Of a stretch of 35,582 nucleotides of DNA, positions 7,670-15,488 are shown one piece after another; position 1 is the first letter of the stretch; each line of letters begins with the position of its first letter. A model generated the notes under the pieces. It was given only the letters and a program-made list of their open reading frames with translations. It was not told where the DNA came from and ran no database searches. This stretch comes from an uncultured Flavobacteriales bacterium (GTDB lineage Bacteria; Bacteroidota; Bacteroidia; Flavobacteriales_D; Crocinitomicaceae), in NCBI GenBank assembly GCA_913020765.1, contig CAJWAO010000015.1, positions 1-35,582 on the forward strand, in the 5' to 3' direction. A program made the position numbers and the translations under genes.

Positions 7670-9025
7670 TTACTTCTTGGATGCCTTTTTTACAAAGTCA
7701 TCATAAGATAGTTTTTTCTCCTTCATCGGGACATTCGCTTGGAAATAATCCGAAAGTTTTTTCTCAGTAATACGATCATAGATGCCATTTACTTGCTCTT
7801 TATCTTTTAACAGACGCGTCGCAGTCTCAGTGAGCTCCTTATCGTCTGGTGCAGGCATTCCATATTGAGCGTAATTGGAGACAAGTAATGATTTTGTAAA
7901 GTCCATTACCTCTTCATTGGAAATCTGAATGTCATTTTCTTTAAAAATCTTACTTTGTATAAGTTGCCACTTCATCGACTTTAAGTAGGTATCAAATTCT
8001 TTATTCAAAGTATCATCGTCAATTGGCTTTTCATTTGACAGCTTGATCCATCTCTTTAAAAACGACTCAGGCAAGGTCATTTTTGTTTTATCCATTAAAA
8101 AATCATAAACCGTTTGCGTAAATAAGCGATCAGAATCTGTTTTAAACATATTTTCTAAATCAGATGCCACCTTCTCCTTCATCTCTTTTTCAGAACGCAC
8201 ATTTTGGTTTGGAAATAGTTTATCGAACAAATCAGTATTCAATTCAGCAAGTTCCATTCTTTTGATGTCATTCACGGTGAATTTGAATTTTTTGGATACA
8301 TCAGCCACGGCGGACTCCTCTATTCCGAGCATGGAGGCCAAATCTTTATCATCCTTAGCTACTGATTTTGGGTCCAAGACAAGAGAATCATCCACTTTCA
8401 TTCCCAAAATGGATTTAATGGCTTTTTTATCCTTTAGAAATTCCATTGAAATGGTTGAATTATTTTCTATTCCATTTTCTTTCGGTTCGCCCGAAGAATC
8501 AAGCTCTCTAAATAATCCCATGACCATATCTTTATCTCCAACCTCGGTAGTCGATTCCATTTTTCCGTAGCGCCTCCTGAGGTCCTCAATTTGATTCGCA
8601 ATTAGTTTTTCATCCACTTTAACGGCGAAATACTCGATGCTTTTTCTTGAAGAAATTGGAATCTCAAATTTTGGAGAAAAGCCAATTTCATATGAAAATT
8701 CAAAATCTCCAGGGTTTTCCATATCGCCTTTGAAAGTTTCATCTTCGGTAGGAATTGGATTTCCCAAGATTTCCAACTTTTCCTCTGTGATGTATTTGTA
8801 AAGGCTATCGTTGGCCAATTTATTAAGCTCTTCGGCCAAAACAGATTTACCATACTGCTTTTGAATCATTCCAAAAGGTACTTTACCAGGTCTAAACCCG
8901 CGAACTTTTGCAGATTTACGATACTTTTCTAGAGAGGCCTTTACCTTATTTTGGTAATCCTCGGGCTTAATTTCAACCTTCAAAATAGCATTCAATTTAT
9001 CAACGCTCTGTTGTAATACCTTCAT
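7670..9025 (-). CDS. tig: Trigger factor (ribosome-associated chaperone)
   Basis: A 451-residue protein starting at the ATG at 9025 (MKVLQQSVDKLNAILKVEIK). A longer frame upstream would run through a terminator hairpin and the tRNA gene and is not real. The ribosome-binding signature appears as VRGFRPGKVPFGMIQKQYGK near residues 44-63, corresponding to the family's GFRPGKVP motif. The central FKBP-like region (near 150-260) is divergent, as is usual in Bacteroidota, and the C-terminal region is helical and charged. It binds nascent chains at the ribosome exit tunnel. The start lies only 17 bases beyond the T-tract of the preceding hairpin, so expression may depend on read-through. Confidence 0.92.
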   Translation of the reverse strand: MKVLQQSVDKLNAILKVEIKPEDYQNKVKASLEKYRKSAKVRGFRPGKVPFGMIQKQYGKSVLAEELNKLANDSLYKYITEEKLEILGNPIPTEDETFKGDMENPGDFEFSYEIGFSPKFEIPISSRKSIEYFAVKVDEKLIANQIEDLRRRYGKMESTTEVGDKDMVMGLFRELDSSGEPKENGIENNSTISMEFLKDKKAIKSILGMKVDDSLVLDPKSVAKDDKDLASMLGIEESAVADVSKKFKFTVNDIKRMELAELNTDLFDKLFPNQNVRSEKEMKEKVASDLENMFKTDSDRLFTQTVYDFLMDKTKMTLPESFLKRWIKLSNEKPIDDDTLNKEFDTYLKSMKWQLIQSKIFKENDIQISNEEVMDFTKSLLVSNYAQYGMPAPDDKELTETATRLLKDKEQVNGIYDRITEKKLSDYFQANVPMKEKKLSYDDFVKKASKK

Positions 9026-9042
9026 TTTTATACTTTTTTCAA

Positions 9043-9076
9043 ATAAAAAAGGTCTCGTTACATGAAACGAGACCTT
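9043..9076 (-). terminator. Terminator or attenuator hairpin between tRNA-Leu and tig
   Basis: An 11-bp perfect stem (AAGGTCTCGTT with AACGAGACCTT, 9049-9059 and 9066-9076) with a six-base loop, followed on the minus strand by TTTTTTATTT. It lies three bases after the tRNA 3' CCA and 18-24 bases before the tig start codon. It looks like a strong factor-independent terminator for the tRNA transcript. Confidence 0.85.
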
Positions 9077-9079
9077 GAA

Positions 9080-9164
9080 TGGTGCGGATGGAGGGAGTCG
9101 AACCCACACACCTCACGGCACTAGATCCTAAGTCTAGCGTGTCTACCAATTTCACCACATCCGC
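9080..9164 (-). tRNA. tRNA-Leu (anticodon UAG)
   Basis: An 85-base tRNA with encoded CCA. The acceptor stem is GCGGATG with CATCCGC and the discriminator base is A73. The D-arm contains GGTAGAC. The anticodon stem CTAGA/TCTAG encloses the loop CTTAGGA, giving anticodon TAG for leucine CUA/CUN codons. The variable arm is long, as expected for a class II tRNA. The T-arm has the GTTCGA core; its stem GTGGG/CCCTC contains one T-T mismatch. It lies between mlaF and tig with its own promoter and terminator. Confidence 0.95.
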
Positions 9165-9200
9165 ATCTTCTAACTTTTCAACCGAGATTTTTCTTGGTCG

Positions 9201-9222
9201 CGCTTTGAACTTTTTCAAAGCG
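9201..9222 (-). other. Hairpin at the 5' end of the tRNA-Leu precursor
   Basis: CGCTTTGAA (9201-9209) and TTCAAAGCG (9214-9222) form a perfect 9-bp stem with a four-base loop. On the minus strand it begins six bases after the -7 box at 9228-9235, so the primary transcript would start at or inside this stem. No T-tract follows it, so it is not a terminator for mlaF. It may protect or shape the tRNA leader. Confidence 0.5.
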
Positions 9223-9227
9223 GGTTG

Positions 9228-9259
9228 CAAAGATAATTTTTTTTAATAAATATGGAAAA
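9228..9259 (-). promoter_or_regulatory. Promoter of tRNA-Leu
   Basis: On the minus strand TATCTTTG (9235-9228) is an exact match to the Bacteroidota -7 element TAnnTTTG. TTTC ending at 9255, 19 bases upstream, matches three of four bases of the -33 TTTG. Transcription should start near 9221-9224. The box overlaps nothing coding and lies directly after the mlaF stop. Confidence 0.65.
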
Positions 9260-10027
9260 TTAGTTTCTTGAATTTTGAATGTTTGCCCTGATTTCTTTCA
9301 TAAATTCAGAGGCGTAAACGAAATTTGTTATTTCGGGGTTATCTGCGGTTATAATGGATCTTCGGTCTCCTTGCCACCAGCACTTTCCTTGATATATGAA
9401 TAAAACATTTTCGCCTATCTCAATTACTGAATTCATATCATGTGTGATGACAACAGTTGTCATATTAAATTCATCCGTAATATCCTGGATTAAACCATCT
9501 ATGACAATAGCTGTTTTTGGATCTAGGCCGGAGTTCGGTTCATCACAAAATAAATATTTTGGGTTCATTGAAATTGCTCTTGCAATACCGATTCGTTTCT
9601 GCATTCCCCCGCTACATTCAGAGGGTAAAAGTTTATTTTTACCAACAAGATTCACACGCTCCAAACAAAAGTCTACCCTTTTTTGAATCTCTTTCGCGGT
9701 CATTTTGGTGAACATCATTAGTGGAAAACCAATATTCTCTTCGACATTCATTGAGTCAAATAGAGCAGATCCCTGAAAAAGCATGCCTATTTCTTGTCGT
9801 AATTTGCTTTTCTCTGCGCTCCGCATTTTTGTAAAATCAGCATCTCCGTACAAAATCTCACCTGAATCAACCGAATGTAATCCGACCATACATTTTGCAA
9901 GGACGGATTTACCCTGACCAGATTGACCTATAATTAAATTGACTTTCCCCTTTTCAAATACAGTATTGATATCAAATAATATTTGATCTTTTCCAAATGA
10001 TTTATTTACACCTTTAATTTCAATCAT
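9260..10027 (-). CDS. mlaF: ABC transporter ATP-binding protein, MlaF-like
   Basis: A 255-residue ATPase. The Walker A motif GQSGQGKS is at residues 34-41, the signature CSGGMQKR is near residue 141, Walker B YLFCDEP is followed by NSGLD, and the switch histidine lies in VVITHDM. The NSGLDP sequence and the MlaE-type permease next to it place it in the Mla/Ttg2 group, which moves phospholipids between the inner and outer membranes to keep lipid asymmetry. It overlaps the permease by one base (TAATG). An MCE-domain partner (MlaD) is not in this window, although in Bacteroidota it often lies elsewhere. Confidence 0.9.
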   Translation of the reverse strand: MIEIKGVNKSFGKDQILFDINTVFEKGKVNLIIGQSGQGKSVLAKCMVGLHSVDSGEILYGDADFTKMRSAEKSKLRQEIGMLFQGSALFDSMNVEENIGFPLMMFTKMTAKEIQKRVDFCLERVNLVGKNKLLPSECSGGMQKRIGIARAISMNPKYLFCDEPNSGLDPKTAIVIDGLIQDITDEFNMTTVVITHDMNSVIEIGENVLFIYQGKCWWQGDRRSIITADNPEITNFVYASEFMKEIRANIQNSRN

Positions 10028-10767
10028 TACAGAAGTAATAAGTAGGTAAGTAAGAAATTCATGATTAAAATCGCTACTGTGCTGCTAACCACAGCTTGGG
10101 TTGATGCCTTACCAACATCCAATGATCCACCCTTAACATAGTAGCCGTAATAAGATGATATGGATACAATTAAAAAACCAAAAAACACCGTTTTAATCAA
10201 GGCATAGGTGATGTGAAAAGGATTAAAAAACGAACGAATACCCAAAACATAAGTCTCGGTTGTCGTTAGATCCGAAAAAAGTAGTGCCAACCATCCTCCA
10301 ATCAAGGACAACGCCATTGAAAAAATAACAAGAATTGGAAAAAATAATACCGCACCTATAATCTTTGGAAGCACTAAAAAATTTAATGAATTCACCCCCA
10401 TAATTTCTAAAGCATCAATCTGCTCCGTTACCCTCATCGTTCCTACCTCAGAGGCAATATTAGAACCTACCTTACCTGCAAGTATTAATGAGATAATAGT
10501 AGGTGAAAACTCCAAAATTGTACTAGATTGGGTTATGTATCCAACAGTATAATCTGGCAATAATGGAGTTGTCATATTCGACGCAGTTTGCAACGCAATA
10601 ACACCTCCCATAAAAGAGGACATGAGCGCGACTATCGGAAGAGAATTAATTCCAATGATATGAAGCTCAGATACAATTCTTTTCCATAGAATATTCCATT
10701 TAGACGGGATTGCAAACAAGATGCGAAGCATTAAAAAATACCTTCCTACATGAAACAACAACTTCAT
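10027..10767 (-). CDS. mlaE: ABC transporter permease, MlaE family
   Basis: A 246-residue inner-membrane protein with about five to six hydrophobic helices. The segments SLPIVALMSSFMGGVIALQ near residue 43, FSPTIISLILAGKVGSNIASE near residue 86 and MRVTEQIDALEIMGV near residue 110 are hallmarks of the MlaE/YrbE permease family (the last is the conserved EQIDAL motif). It forms the membrane part of the lipid transporter with the ATPase encoded one base downstream. The 78 bases upstream are shared with the divergent SprT-like gene; I could not find a clear promoter on this strand. Confidence 0.92.
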   Translation of the reverse strand: MKLLFHVGRYFLMLRILFAIPSKWNILWKRIVSELHIIGINSLPIVALMSSFMGGVIALQTASNMTTPLLPDYTVGYITQSSTILEFSPTIISLILAGKVGSNIASEVGTMRVTEQIDALEIMGVNSLNFLVLPKIIGAVLFFPILVIFSMALSLIGGWLALLFSDLTTTETYVLGIRSFFNPFHITYALIKTVFFGFLIVSISSYYGYYVKGGSLDVGKASTQAVVSSTVAILIMNFLLTYLLLL

Positions 10768-10801
10768 GAATCTAAATTAAACATTATTTCCATGGAATTT
10801 A

Positions 10802-10829
10802 TTGGAAATCCGCGAGATTATTACTTTTG
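10802..10829 (+). promoter_or_regulatory. Candidate promoter of the SprT-manC-dusB unit
   Basis: TACTTTTG at 10822-10829 matches the Bacteroidota -7 element TAnnTTTG exactly, with TTG at 10802-10804 after a 17-base spacer, slightly shorter than usual. The start codon at 10846 would have a leader of about 10 bases. Confidence 0.5.
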
Positions 10830-10845
10830 AGGTATAACCGAGATA

Positions 10846-11469
10846 ATGAAGAACAATCAAGGCAGTGAAGATTTGAAAGAAAACCTTAGCGAATATATTC
10901 CGCAGGCATTTGTTCCTTATGTACATGACCTTCTGTGTTCAACAAAAGTTCTATTTAGAATTGTCCCACCCCGAAAAACAAAACTAGGTGATTTCCGAAA
11001 GCCATTAAATGGTAAAAGCATTCCACAAATTACAGTAAATAATGATTTAAATCCTTACGCTTTTTTGATTACCACTTTGCATGAGATTGCACATTTACAT
11101 ACCTACCTCAGGTATGGCCACAGCGTAAAACCTCACGGTAAAGAATGGAAGTATGAATTCCAACAGGTGCTGCTACCCTTAATTTCAGCGCAAAAGTTTC
11201 CTGAAACGCTTAAGCTTTGCCTAAAAAATACCATCACAAATACAAAAGCCTCTTCCTTTTCAGACATCCCTTTAAATAGGGCACTGAGAGAATTTGATCG
11301 AGATAAAAAAGGATGTCACTTAGAAAAAATTGAATTAGGAAAACACTTTACCTTAAACAAAAAAATGTTCAAAAAAGGAAAATTGAGAAGAACCCGGTAT
11401 CTTTGCACTGAAGTGAGTTCTGGCAAAGCATATTTAATTCATGCATTAGCCGAAGTTAATTATATGTAG
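10846..11469 (+). CDS. SprT-like zinc metalloprotease-fold protein
   Basis: A 207-residue protein with the HExxH zinc motif as HEIAH (His79, Glu80, His83) in LITTLHEIAHLHTYLRYG, and a probable third ligand at His97 in HGKEWK. This is the SprT/SprTN-like arrangement (SprT-like domain), whose eukaryotic members cut DNA-protein crosslinks; bacterial members are poorly characterised. The C-terminal part (LRRTRYLCTEVSSGKAYLIHALAEV) resembles the ribbon-like tail of Bacteroidota homologues, but the four-cysteine zinc ribbon is reduced to a single cysteine. It lies one base upstream of the manC-like gene and is divergent from mlaE. Confidence 0.82.
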   Translation: MKNNQGSEDLKENLSEYIPQAFVPYVHDLLCSTKVLFRIVPPRKTKLGDFRKPLNGKSIPQITVNNDLNPYAFLITTLHEIAHLHTYLRYGHSVKPHGKEWKYEFQQVLLPLISAQKFPETLKLCLKNTITNTKASSFSDIPLNRALREFDRDKKGCHLEKIELGKHFTLNKKMFKKGKLRRTRYLCTEVSSGKAYLIHALAEVNYM

Positions 11470-11470
11470 G

Positions 11471-12538
11471 ATGACCAATAAATCTTTGTATTGTTTAATC
11501 ATGGCGGGTGGAGTAGGAAGCCGATTCTGGCCGCTCTCTACGGATGAAAACCCGAAACAATTCCTAGACTTTTTAGGAACAGGACAAAGTCTACTTCAAA
11601 TGACCTTTGCTCGTTTCGTGAATACAATACCCAAGGAAAATATATTTATTCTTACGAATGAGGCTTATAAGAAGAAAGTAATTCATCAACTGAAAGTCGG
11701 TCAGAGTCAAGTAATTTGCGAACCGCAGCGAAAAAATACTGCCCCCTGCATTGCATTTGCTACAGCGAAAATCCTCAAAAAAGATGAAAATGCGACGCTT
11801 GTTGTAACACCAGCTGATCACCTTATTACGAATGAGCAAAAGTTTAATCTGGATCTTGATTTAGCCATTAGTACAGCAAGAGAAAAGGACCAATTGATTA
11901 CTTTTGGAATAAAGCCGCACAGACCAGATACGGGATACGGATACATTGAATTCAATGACTCCAACAAAGCACAACAGGTCCAAAAGGTTTTGCAATTTCG
12001 GGAAAAGCCTGATTTGAAAAAAGCTGAAGAATTTTTGAACGCAGGCAACTTTTACTGGAATTCAGGGATGTTTGTCTGGCAAGGTTCAGTGCTAAAAAGT
12101 AGCTTCGAAAGGCATTGTTCTGAATTGTTTGATGTTTTCTTCTCAAATTTGGAGAGCTATAATACAGCAAACGAAAATAAGTTCTGCAAAACTTCTTTCG
12201 AGAAATGTGCCAATATATCCATTGATTATGCAATCATGGAAAAAGAAAAAGATGTGGTTGTTATTTTATCGAAATTTGGTTGGAGCGATTTAGGCACTTG
12301 GGGGAGTATTCAAGATATTCGTGAAAAGGATAGTAATGGGAACACCCAAAACCACAATGACATCCATTTTTTCGATAGTAAAAATTGCTTTGTCCATTCT
12401 GAGGAAAACAAAACGACTGTGATTGATGGCTTACATGACTTCATCATCGTCGATACATCAGAGAAGTTGATGATACTTAAAAGAGATAATGAACAACGCC
12501 TGAAAAAATATCTCCAAGAATTAGAAGCAAAAAAATAA
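11471..12538 (+). CDS. manC: Mannose-1-phosphate guanylyltransferase
   Basis: A 355-residue nucleotidyltransferase that makes GDP-mannose from mannose-1-phosphate and GTP for surface glycans. The signature MAGGVGSRFWPLS near residues 11-23, with ENPKQFLDF after it, is diagnostic. TPADHLI near residue 113 is the metal-site region, and REKPDLKKAEEFL and YWNSGMFVW match the sugar-binding part. It has only the transferase domain, without the C-terminal isomerase cupin of bifunctional ManC, as is common in Bacteroidota. It starts one base after the SprT-like stop and ends three bases before dusB. Confidence 0.92.
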   Translation: MTNKSLYCLIMAGGVGSRFWPLSTDENPKQFLDFLGTGQSLLQMTFARFVNTIPKENIFILTNEAYKKKVIHQLKVGQSQVICEPQRKNTAPCIAFATAKILKKDENATLVVTPADHLITNEQKFNLDLDLAISTAREKDQLITFGIKPHRPDTGYGYIEFNDSNKAQQVQKVLQFREKPDLKKAEEFLNAGNFYWNSGMFVWQGSVLKSSFERHCSELFDVFFSNLESYNTANENKFCKTSFEKCANISIDYAIMEKEKDVVVILSKFGWSDLGTWGSIQDIREKDSNGNTQNHNDIHFFDSKNCFVHSEENKTTVIDGLHDFIIVDTSEKLMILKRDNEQRLKKYLQELEAKK

Positions 12539-12541
12539 AAA

Positions 12542-13543
12542 ATGGTCAAGATTAGAGACATAAAGCTCGGTGATTTCCCTCTTCTTTTGGCTCCAATGGA
12601 AGACGTTAGTGATCCTCCGTTTCGGACACTTTGTAAAAGAAATGGGGCTGACTTAATGTACACTGAATTTATATCCTCTGAGGGGCTTATTCGAGATGCG
12701 ATAAAAAGTAAGCAAAAGTTGGATATCTACGAAAAAGAAAGACCAATAGGTATACAAATATTTGGCTCAGACATAGAGAGTATGAGACTGGCTACTGAAA
12801 TCACAGCGCAATCCAATCCAGATATTATAGATATTAACTACGGATGCCCTGTAAAAAAGGTAGCTTGTAAGGGGGCCGGAGCAGGTATTCTTCAGGATAT
12901 TCCCAAGATGGTAAAAATGACTGCCGAAATCGTAAAAGCAACGAGCCTTCCTGTAACTGTAAAAACAAGATTAGGCTGGGACGAATCCACAAAATATATT
13001 GTTGAAGTTGCAGAGCGTCTGCAGGATGTTGGAATTGAGGCAATTTCTATTCATGGCAGAACTCGTCGGCAGATGTACAAGGGAGAGGCAGATTGGTCAC
13101 TCATTTCTGAAGTTAAAAACAATCCAAGAATGCGTATACCAGTTTTTGGAAATGGGGACATTAATTCACCGGAAAAAGCCGTAGAATACAAATCTAAATA
13201 CGGTGTTGATGGGGTTATGATTGGTAGAGCAAGTATCGGTAATCCTTGGATTTTTAGAGAAATTAAACATTTCATTCAATATGGAACGCATCATGCACCA
13301 CCTACCTTTTTGGAAAAAGTTGAGGCTGTTATTGAGCATTTAAATACGAGTATAGATTGGAAAGGAGAAAAGTTGGCGATTGCAGAAATGAAGAGGCATT
13401 ACGGTAACTACTTTAGAGGAATTGAGCACTTTAGAGAAACAAAGATGAAGTTGGTAACCACCAATGAACTGCAAGAGCTCCAAGATATCTTAGGTCATTT
13501 AAAGGCCTCGTCTGAGTCATACATATTTTCACATTCTTATTAA
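12542..13543 (+). CDS. dusB: tRNA-dihydrouridine synthase, DusB-like
   Basis: A 333-residue FMN-dependent TIM-barrel enzyme that reduces uridines in tRNA D-loops. LLLAPMEDVSDPPFR near residue 14 binds FMN, and the catalytic cysteine is Cys102 in INYGCPVKKVACKGAGAG. SIHGRTRRQMYKGEADW near residue 172 and IPVFGNGDI near residue 199 are typical of the family. The helical C-terminal domain is present (IEHFRETKMKLVTTNE). The DusB subgroup is the usual one in Bacteroidota. It follows the manC-like gene by three bases, so it is probably co-transcribed with it. Confidence 0.93.
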   Translation: MVKIRDIKLGDFPLLLAPMEDVSDPPFRTLCKRNGADLMYTEFISSEGLIRDAIKSKQKLDIYEKERPIGIQIFGSDIESMRLATEITAQSNPDIIDINYGCPVKKVACKGAGAGILQDIPKMVKMTAEIVKATSLPVTVKTRLGWDESTKYIVEVAERLQDVGIEAISIHGRTRRQMYKGEADWSLISEVKNNPRMRIPVFGNGDINSPEKAVEYKSKYGVDGVMIGRASIGNPWIFREIKHFIQYGTHHAPPTFLEKVEAVIEHLNTSIDWKGEKLAIAEMKRHYGNYFRGIEHFRETKMKLVTTNELQELQDILGHLKASSESYIFSHSY

Positions 13544-13573
13544 ACATTTTCGCAGTTTTTATGTTAAAAAATC

Positions 13574-14170
13574 ATGCATACATGGTCTTCTATACCCGGG
13601 TTTTCAGACTACCTTGTTTCCAATCATGGTGAAATCAAATCAGTAGAGCGCATTAAAACCTTCAAAAACGGTCGACAAATGAAGTTTGAGTCTAAAATGA
13701 AACAGCTTAGACGTCACCCGAGTAATGGCTTTTTAATGACCGATTTGATAAACGACAAAGGCATTAGAAAAACAGTATATCCTCATAAAGTCGTGGCAGC
13801 CGTTTTTATAAAAAATGACAAGCCAAGGAAAAAAAAGGTAGTAATCCACCTAGATAACAATTTGGAAAACAATCATGTATCAAATCTAAAATGGTGCTCA
13901 TTTAGTGAATCAATAAAAATCGGCTTTGCAACAGGAAAAAGAGACAATAGCTCATTGTGGGAAAAACGCAGAGCCAAATATGGTCCAAACGGAGGTAACT
14001 CATCTATCGGCCGGCCGGATCCACTCAACACTGAACAAAAAAAAGAAATCCTAAAACTGAGAAAAAATAAAAGTCTCAAAGAATTGGCTGAAATGTATAA
14101 ATGCAGTATATCGCACATACACAAAACAATTAAAAGACTAACCGAACGGCAACTTAGAGAAACTCTATAG
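13574..14170 (+). CDS. NUMOD4/HNH endonuclease-like protein with C-terminal HTH
   Basis: A 198-residue protein with three visible parts. Residues 4-27 (WSSIPGFSDYLVSNHGEIKS) match the NUMOD4 DNA-binding motif of HNH homing endonucleases. Residues 71-107 (HKVVAAVF, then VIHLDNN and NNHVSNLKW) match the HNH_3 nuclease core, with candidate metal-site residues His71, His92 and Asn100. Residues 152-188 (KSLKELAEMYKCSISHIHKTI) form a helix-turn-helix. It is a free-standing gene: there is no intron, intein or repeat visible around it. Its 3' end overlaps the convergent downstream gene by 17 bases. It lies 30 bases after dusB and shares its strand. Whether it is active, and what it cuts, is unknown. 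Confidence 0.78.
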   Translation: MHTWSSIPGFSDYLVSNHGEIKSVERIKTFKNGRQMKFESKMKQLRRHPSNGFLMTDLINDKGIRKTVYPHKVVAAVFIKNDKPRKKKVVIHLDNNLENNHVSNLKWCSFSESIKIGFATGKRDNSSLWEKRRAKYGPNGGNSSIGRPDPLNTEQKKEILKLRKNKSLKELAEMYKCSISHIHKTIKRLTERQLRETL

Positions 14171-15482
14171 ACTCCAATATTTTTTTCATTGGAACTTCGA
14201 TTGAACCAAAAACCTTTGCGTCCGCGAGGCTATCTACTTGAAATTGAAAATTTGTACCATTGAATGTCCACTGAACCTTGTTGCGATATGAGATATAATT
14301 CCTGGGTGGATTTAACGTTGAATAGAATACCACTTGATCGTCATCTAAACGTAGCTTTAATTGTGGTGAAAATAAAAATCGAAATTGATTGTCTTCTTGG
14401 GTTAAAATACCCTTGGTAAGGAGCTTGTCAATCAATTGATTCGCAGACTGATGAACCGAAAACATTAACGAGTATCGAGGTACACTCTTGTATCGGATTT
14501 TCTCTACTTGTGTCGGCTCGAAATTTTCGTCTAATTCAGTTTCTATATATTTTTCAGAAACCAAATAATATCCTCCCTCCTCAAAGCAAAAGTCGCCGCT
14601 CCATATATCAATGAACTCGACAATGGGAAAATTTATTTTTGACGTAAGTAAAGATAATTTTTCGATAAGTAGCGCTTTTGTAGGCTCAGAAAGATCAATT
14701 GTATTCACATGAAGATCAATTGTACGTTTGGAACGCTCAGAGAATTTTATGGCACGGCCAGAATCTTTTACAAAAAATGGTATTGAATCATTGATTTGAA
14801 TACAGCTCTTAAAATGAAATCCAGAGGAGTCACTATCATGAGCCATATAAGCGTGGTCTAAGCCGAATTGTCTCAAGACCTCGCTCTCGGAATATAGAAC
14901 GAGGTTCTCATTCGGAAATATAGGATTGGAAAAAAGACCTTTCCATACATCGGAAATTTCCTCTCCTACGCTAGCAACAGCATTTTTATATATTTCAGGG
15001 AAATAATCACCATAATAAATAAATAAAAAATGATCTCGATGGAAAATATGGATTTGATAATCAGTCAAGTGATAAATTCGGTCTTGACCTATCAACGTAT
15101 CCCGAACATTATTTTCTAATGAAATCCTATCCAATGCACTTTTCAATTTTTGAGAGGTATACAAAGGTATTACACTTCCAGCATCTCCTCTTTCATTGGC
15201 AAAAACGTAGACGGGGTTCTGAACATCTAGTCCAAATTTTTTAGCCAGAGATAACACGAATTCAGAAGTTAGAAATTGCCGCTGTGAAATTTCGTTAAAA
15301 AGCATTAAATCAGTCGACTCTGTGAGAAAATCCAACAGATAAACCCTACCTACTAGATCAGAATCGGGGAGGAATTTTTCTACTTTTTCCGGCTCTTTTT
15401 TGGGTCGCTCAAATGGTTTTAGATACAGTAAAAATCCGAGTAGAAAGGCCAATAATAAAATAAATGCAAGCTTCTTATACAC
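14154..15482 (-). CDS. DUF4836-like protein with N-terminal membrane anchor, GTG start
   Basis: A 442-residue protein with one hydrophobic segment at residues 5-20 and then a soluble part facing the periplasm. The start codon is GTG at 15482, six bases after the previous stop. It aligns by eye with its upstream neighbour: GLDVQNPVYVFANERGD (84-100) with GLDFDQRLNIFYGKDK, and ETELDENFEPTQVEK followed by a strand-rich region (315-390) with YDWNDENFEYTEIE. The two are therefore diverged tandem duplicates. The acidic half is shorter here and the N-terminal cleavage site of the neighbour is replaced by an uncleaved anchor. It resembles the Bacteroidota DUF4836 group in layout, which is tentative. 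Function unknown. Confidence 0.6.
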   Translation of the reverse strand: MYKKLAFILLLAFLLGFLLYLKPFERPKKEPEKVEKFLPDSDLVGRVYLLDFLTESTDLMLFNEISQRQFLTSEFVLSLAKKFGLDVQNPVYVFANERGDAGSVIPLYTSQKLKSALDRISLENNVRDTLIGQDRIYHLTDYQIHIFHRDHFLFIYYGDYFPEIYKNAVASVGEEISDVWKGLFSNPIFPNENLVLYSESEVLRQFGLDHAYMAHDSDSSGFHFKSCIQINDSIPFFVKDSGRAIKFSERSKRTIDLHVNTIDLSEPTKALLIEKLSLLTSKINFPIVEFIDIWSGDFCFEEGGYYLVSEKYIETELDENFEPTQVEKIRYKSVPRYSLMFSVHQSANQLIDKLLTKGILTQEDNQFRFLFSPQLKLRLDDDQVVFYSTLNPPRNYISYRNKVQWTFNGTNFQFQVDSLADAKVFGSIEVPMKKILESIEFL

Positions 15483-15488
15483 CCCAAA

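Noticed and set aside
9026..9109. Longer trigger factor start giving 28 extra residues
   Set aside because: The extension is encoded by the terminator hairpin and part of the tRNA; the family's N-terminus begins at the ATG at 9025.
9039..9230. Minus-strand open frame of 63 residues over the tRNA-Leu gene
   Set aside because: It runs through a complete tRNA, its promoter leader and a terminator hairpin, and its product resembles no protein.
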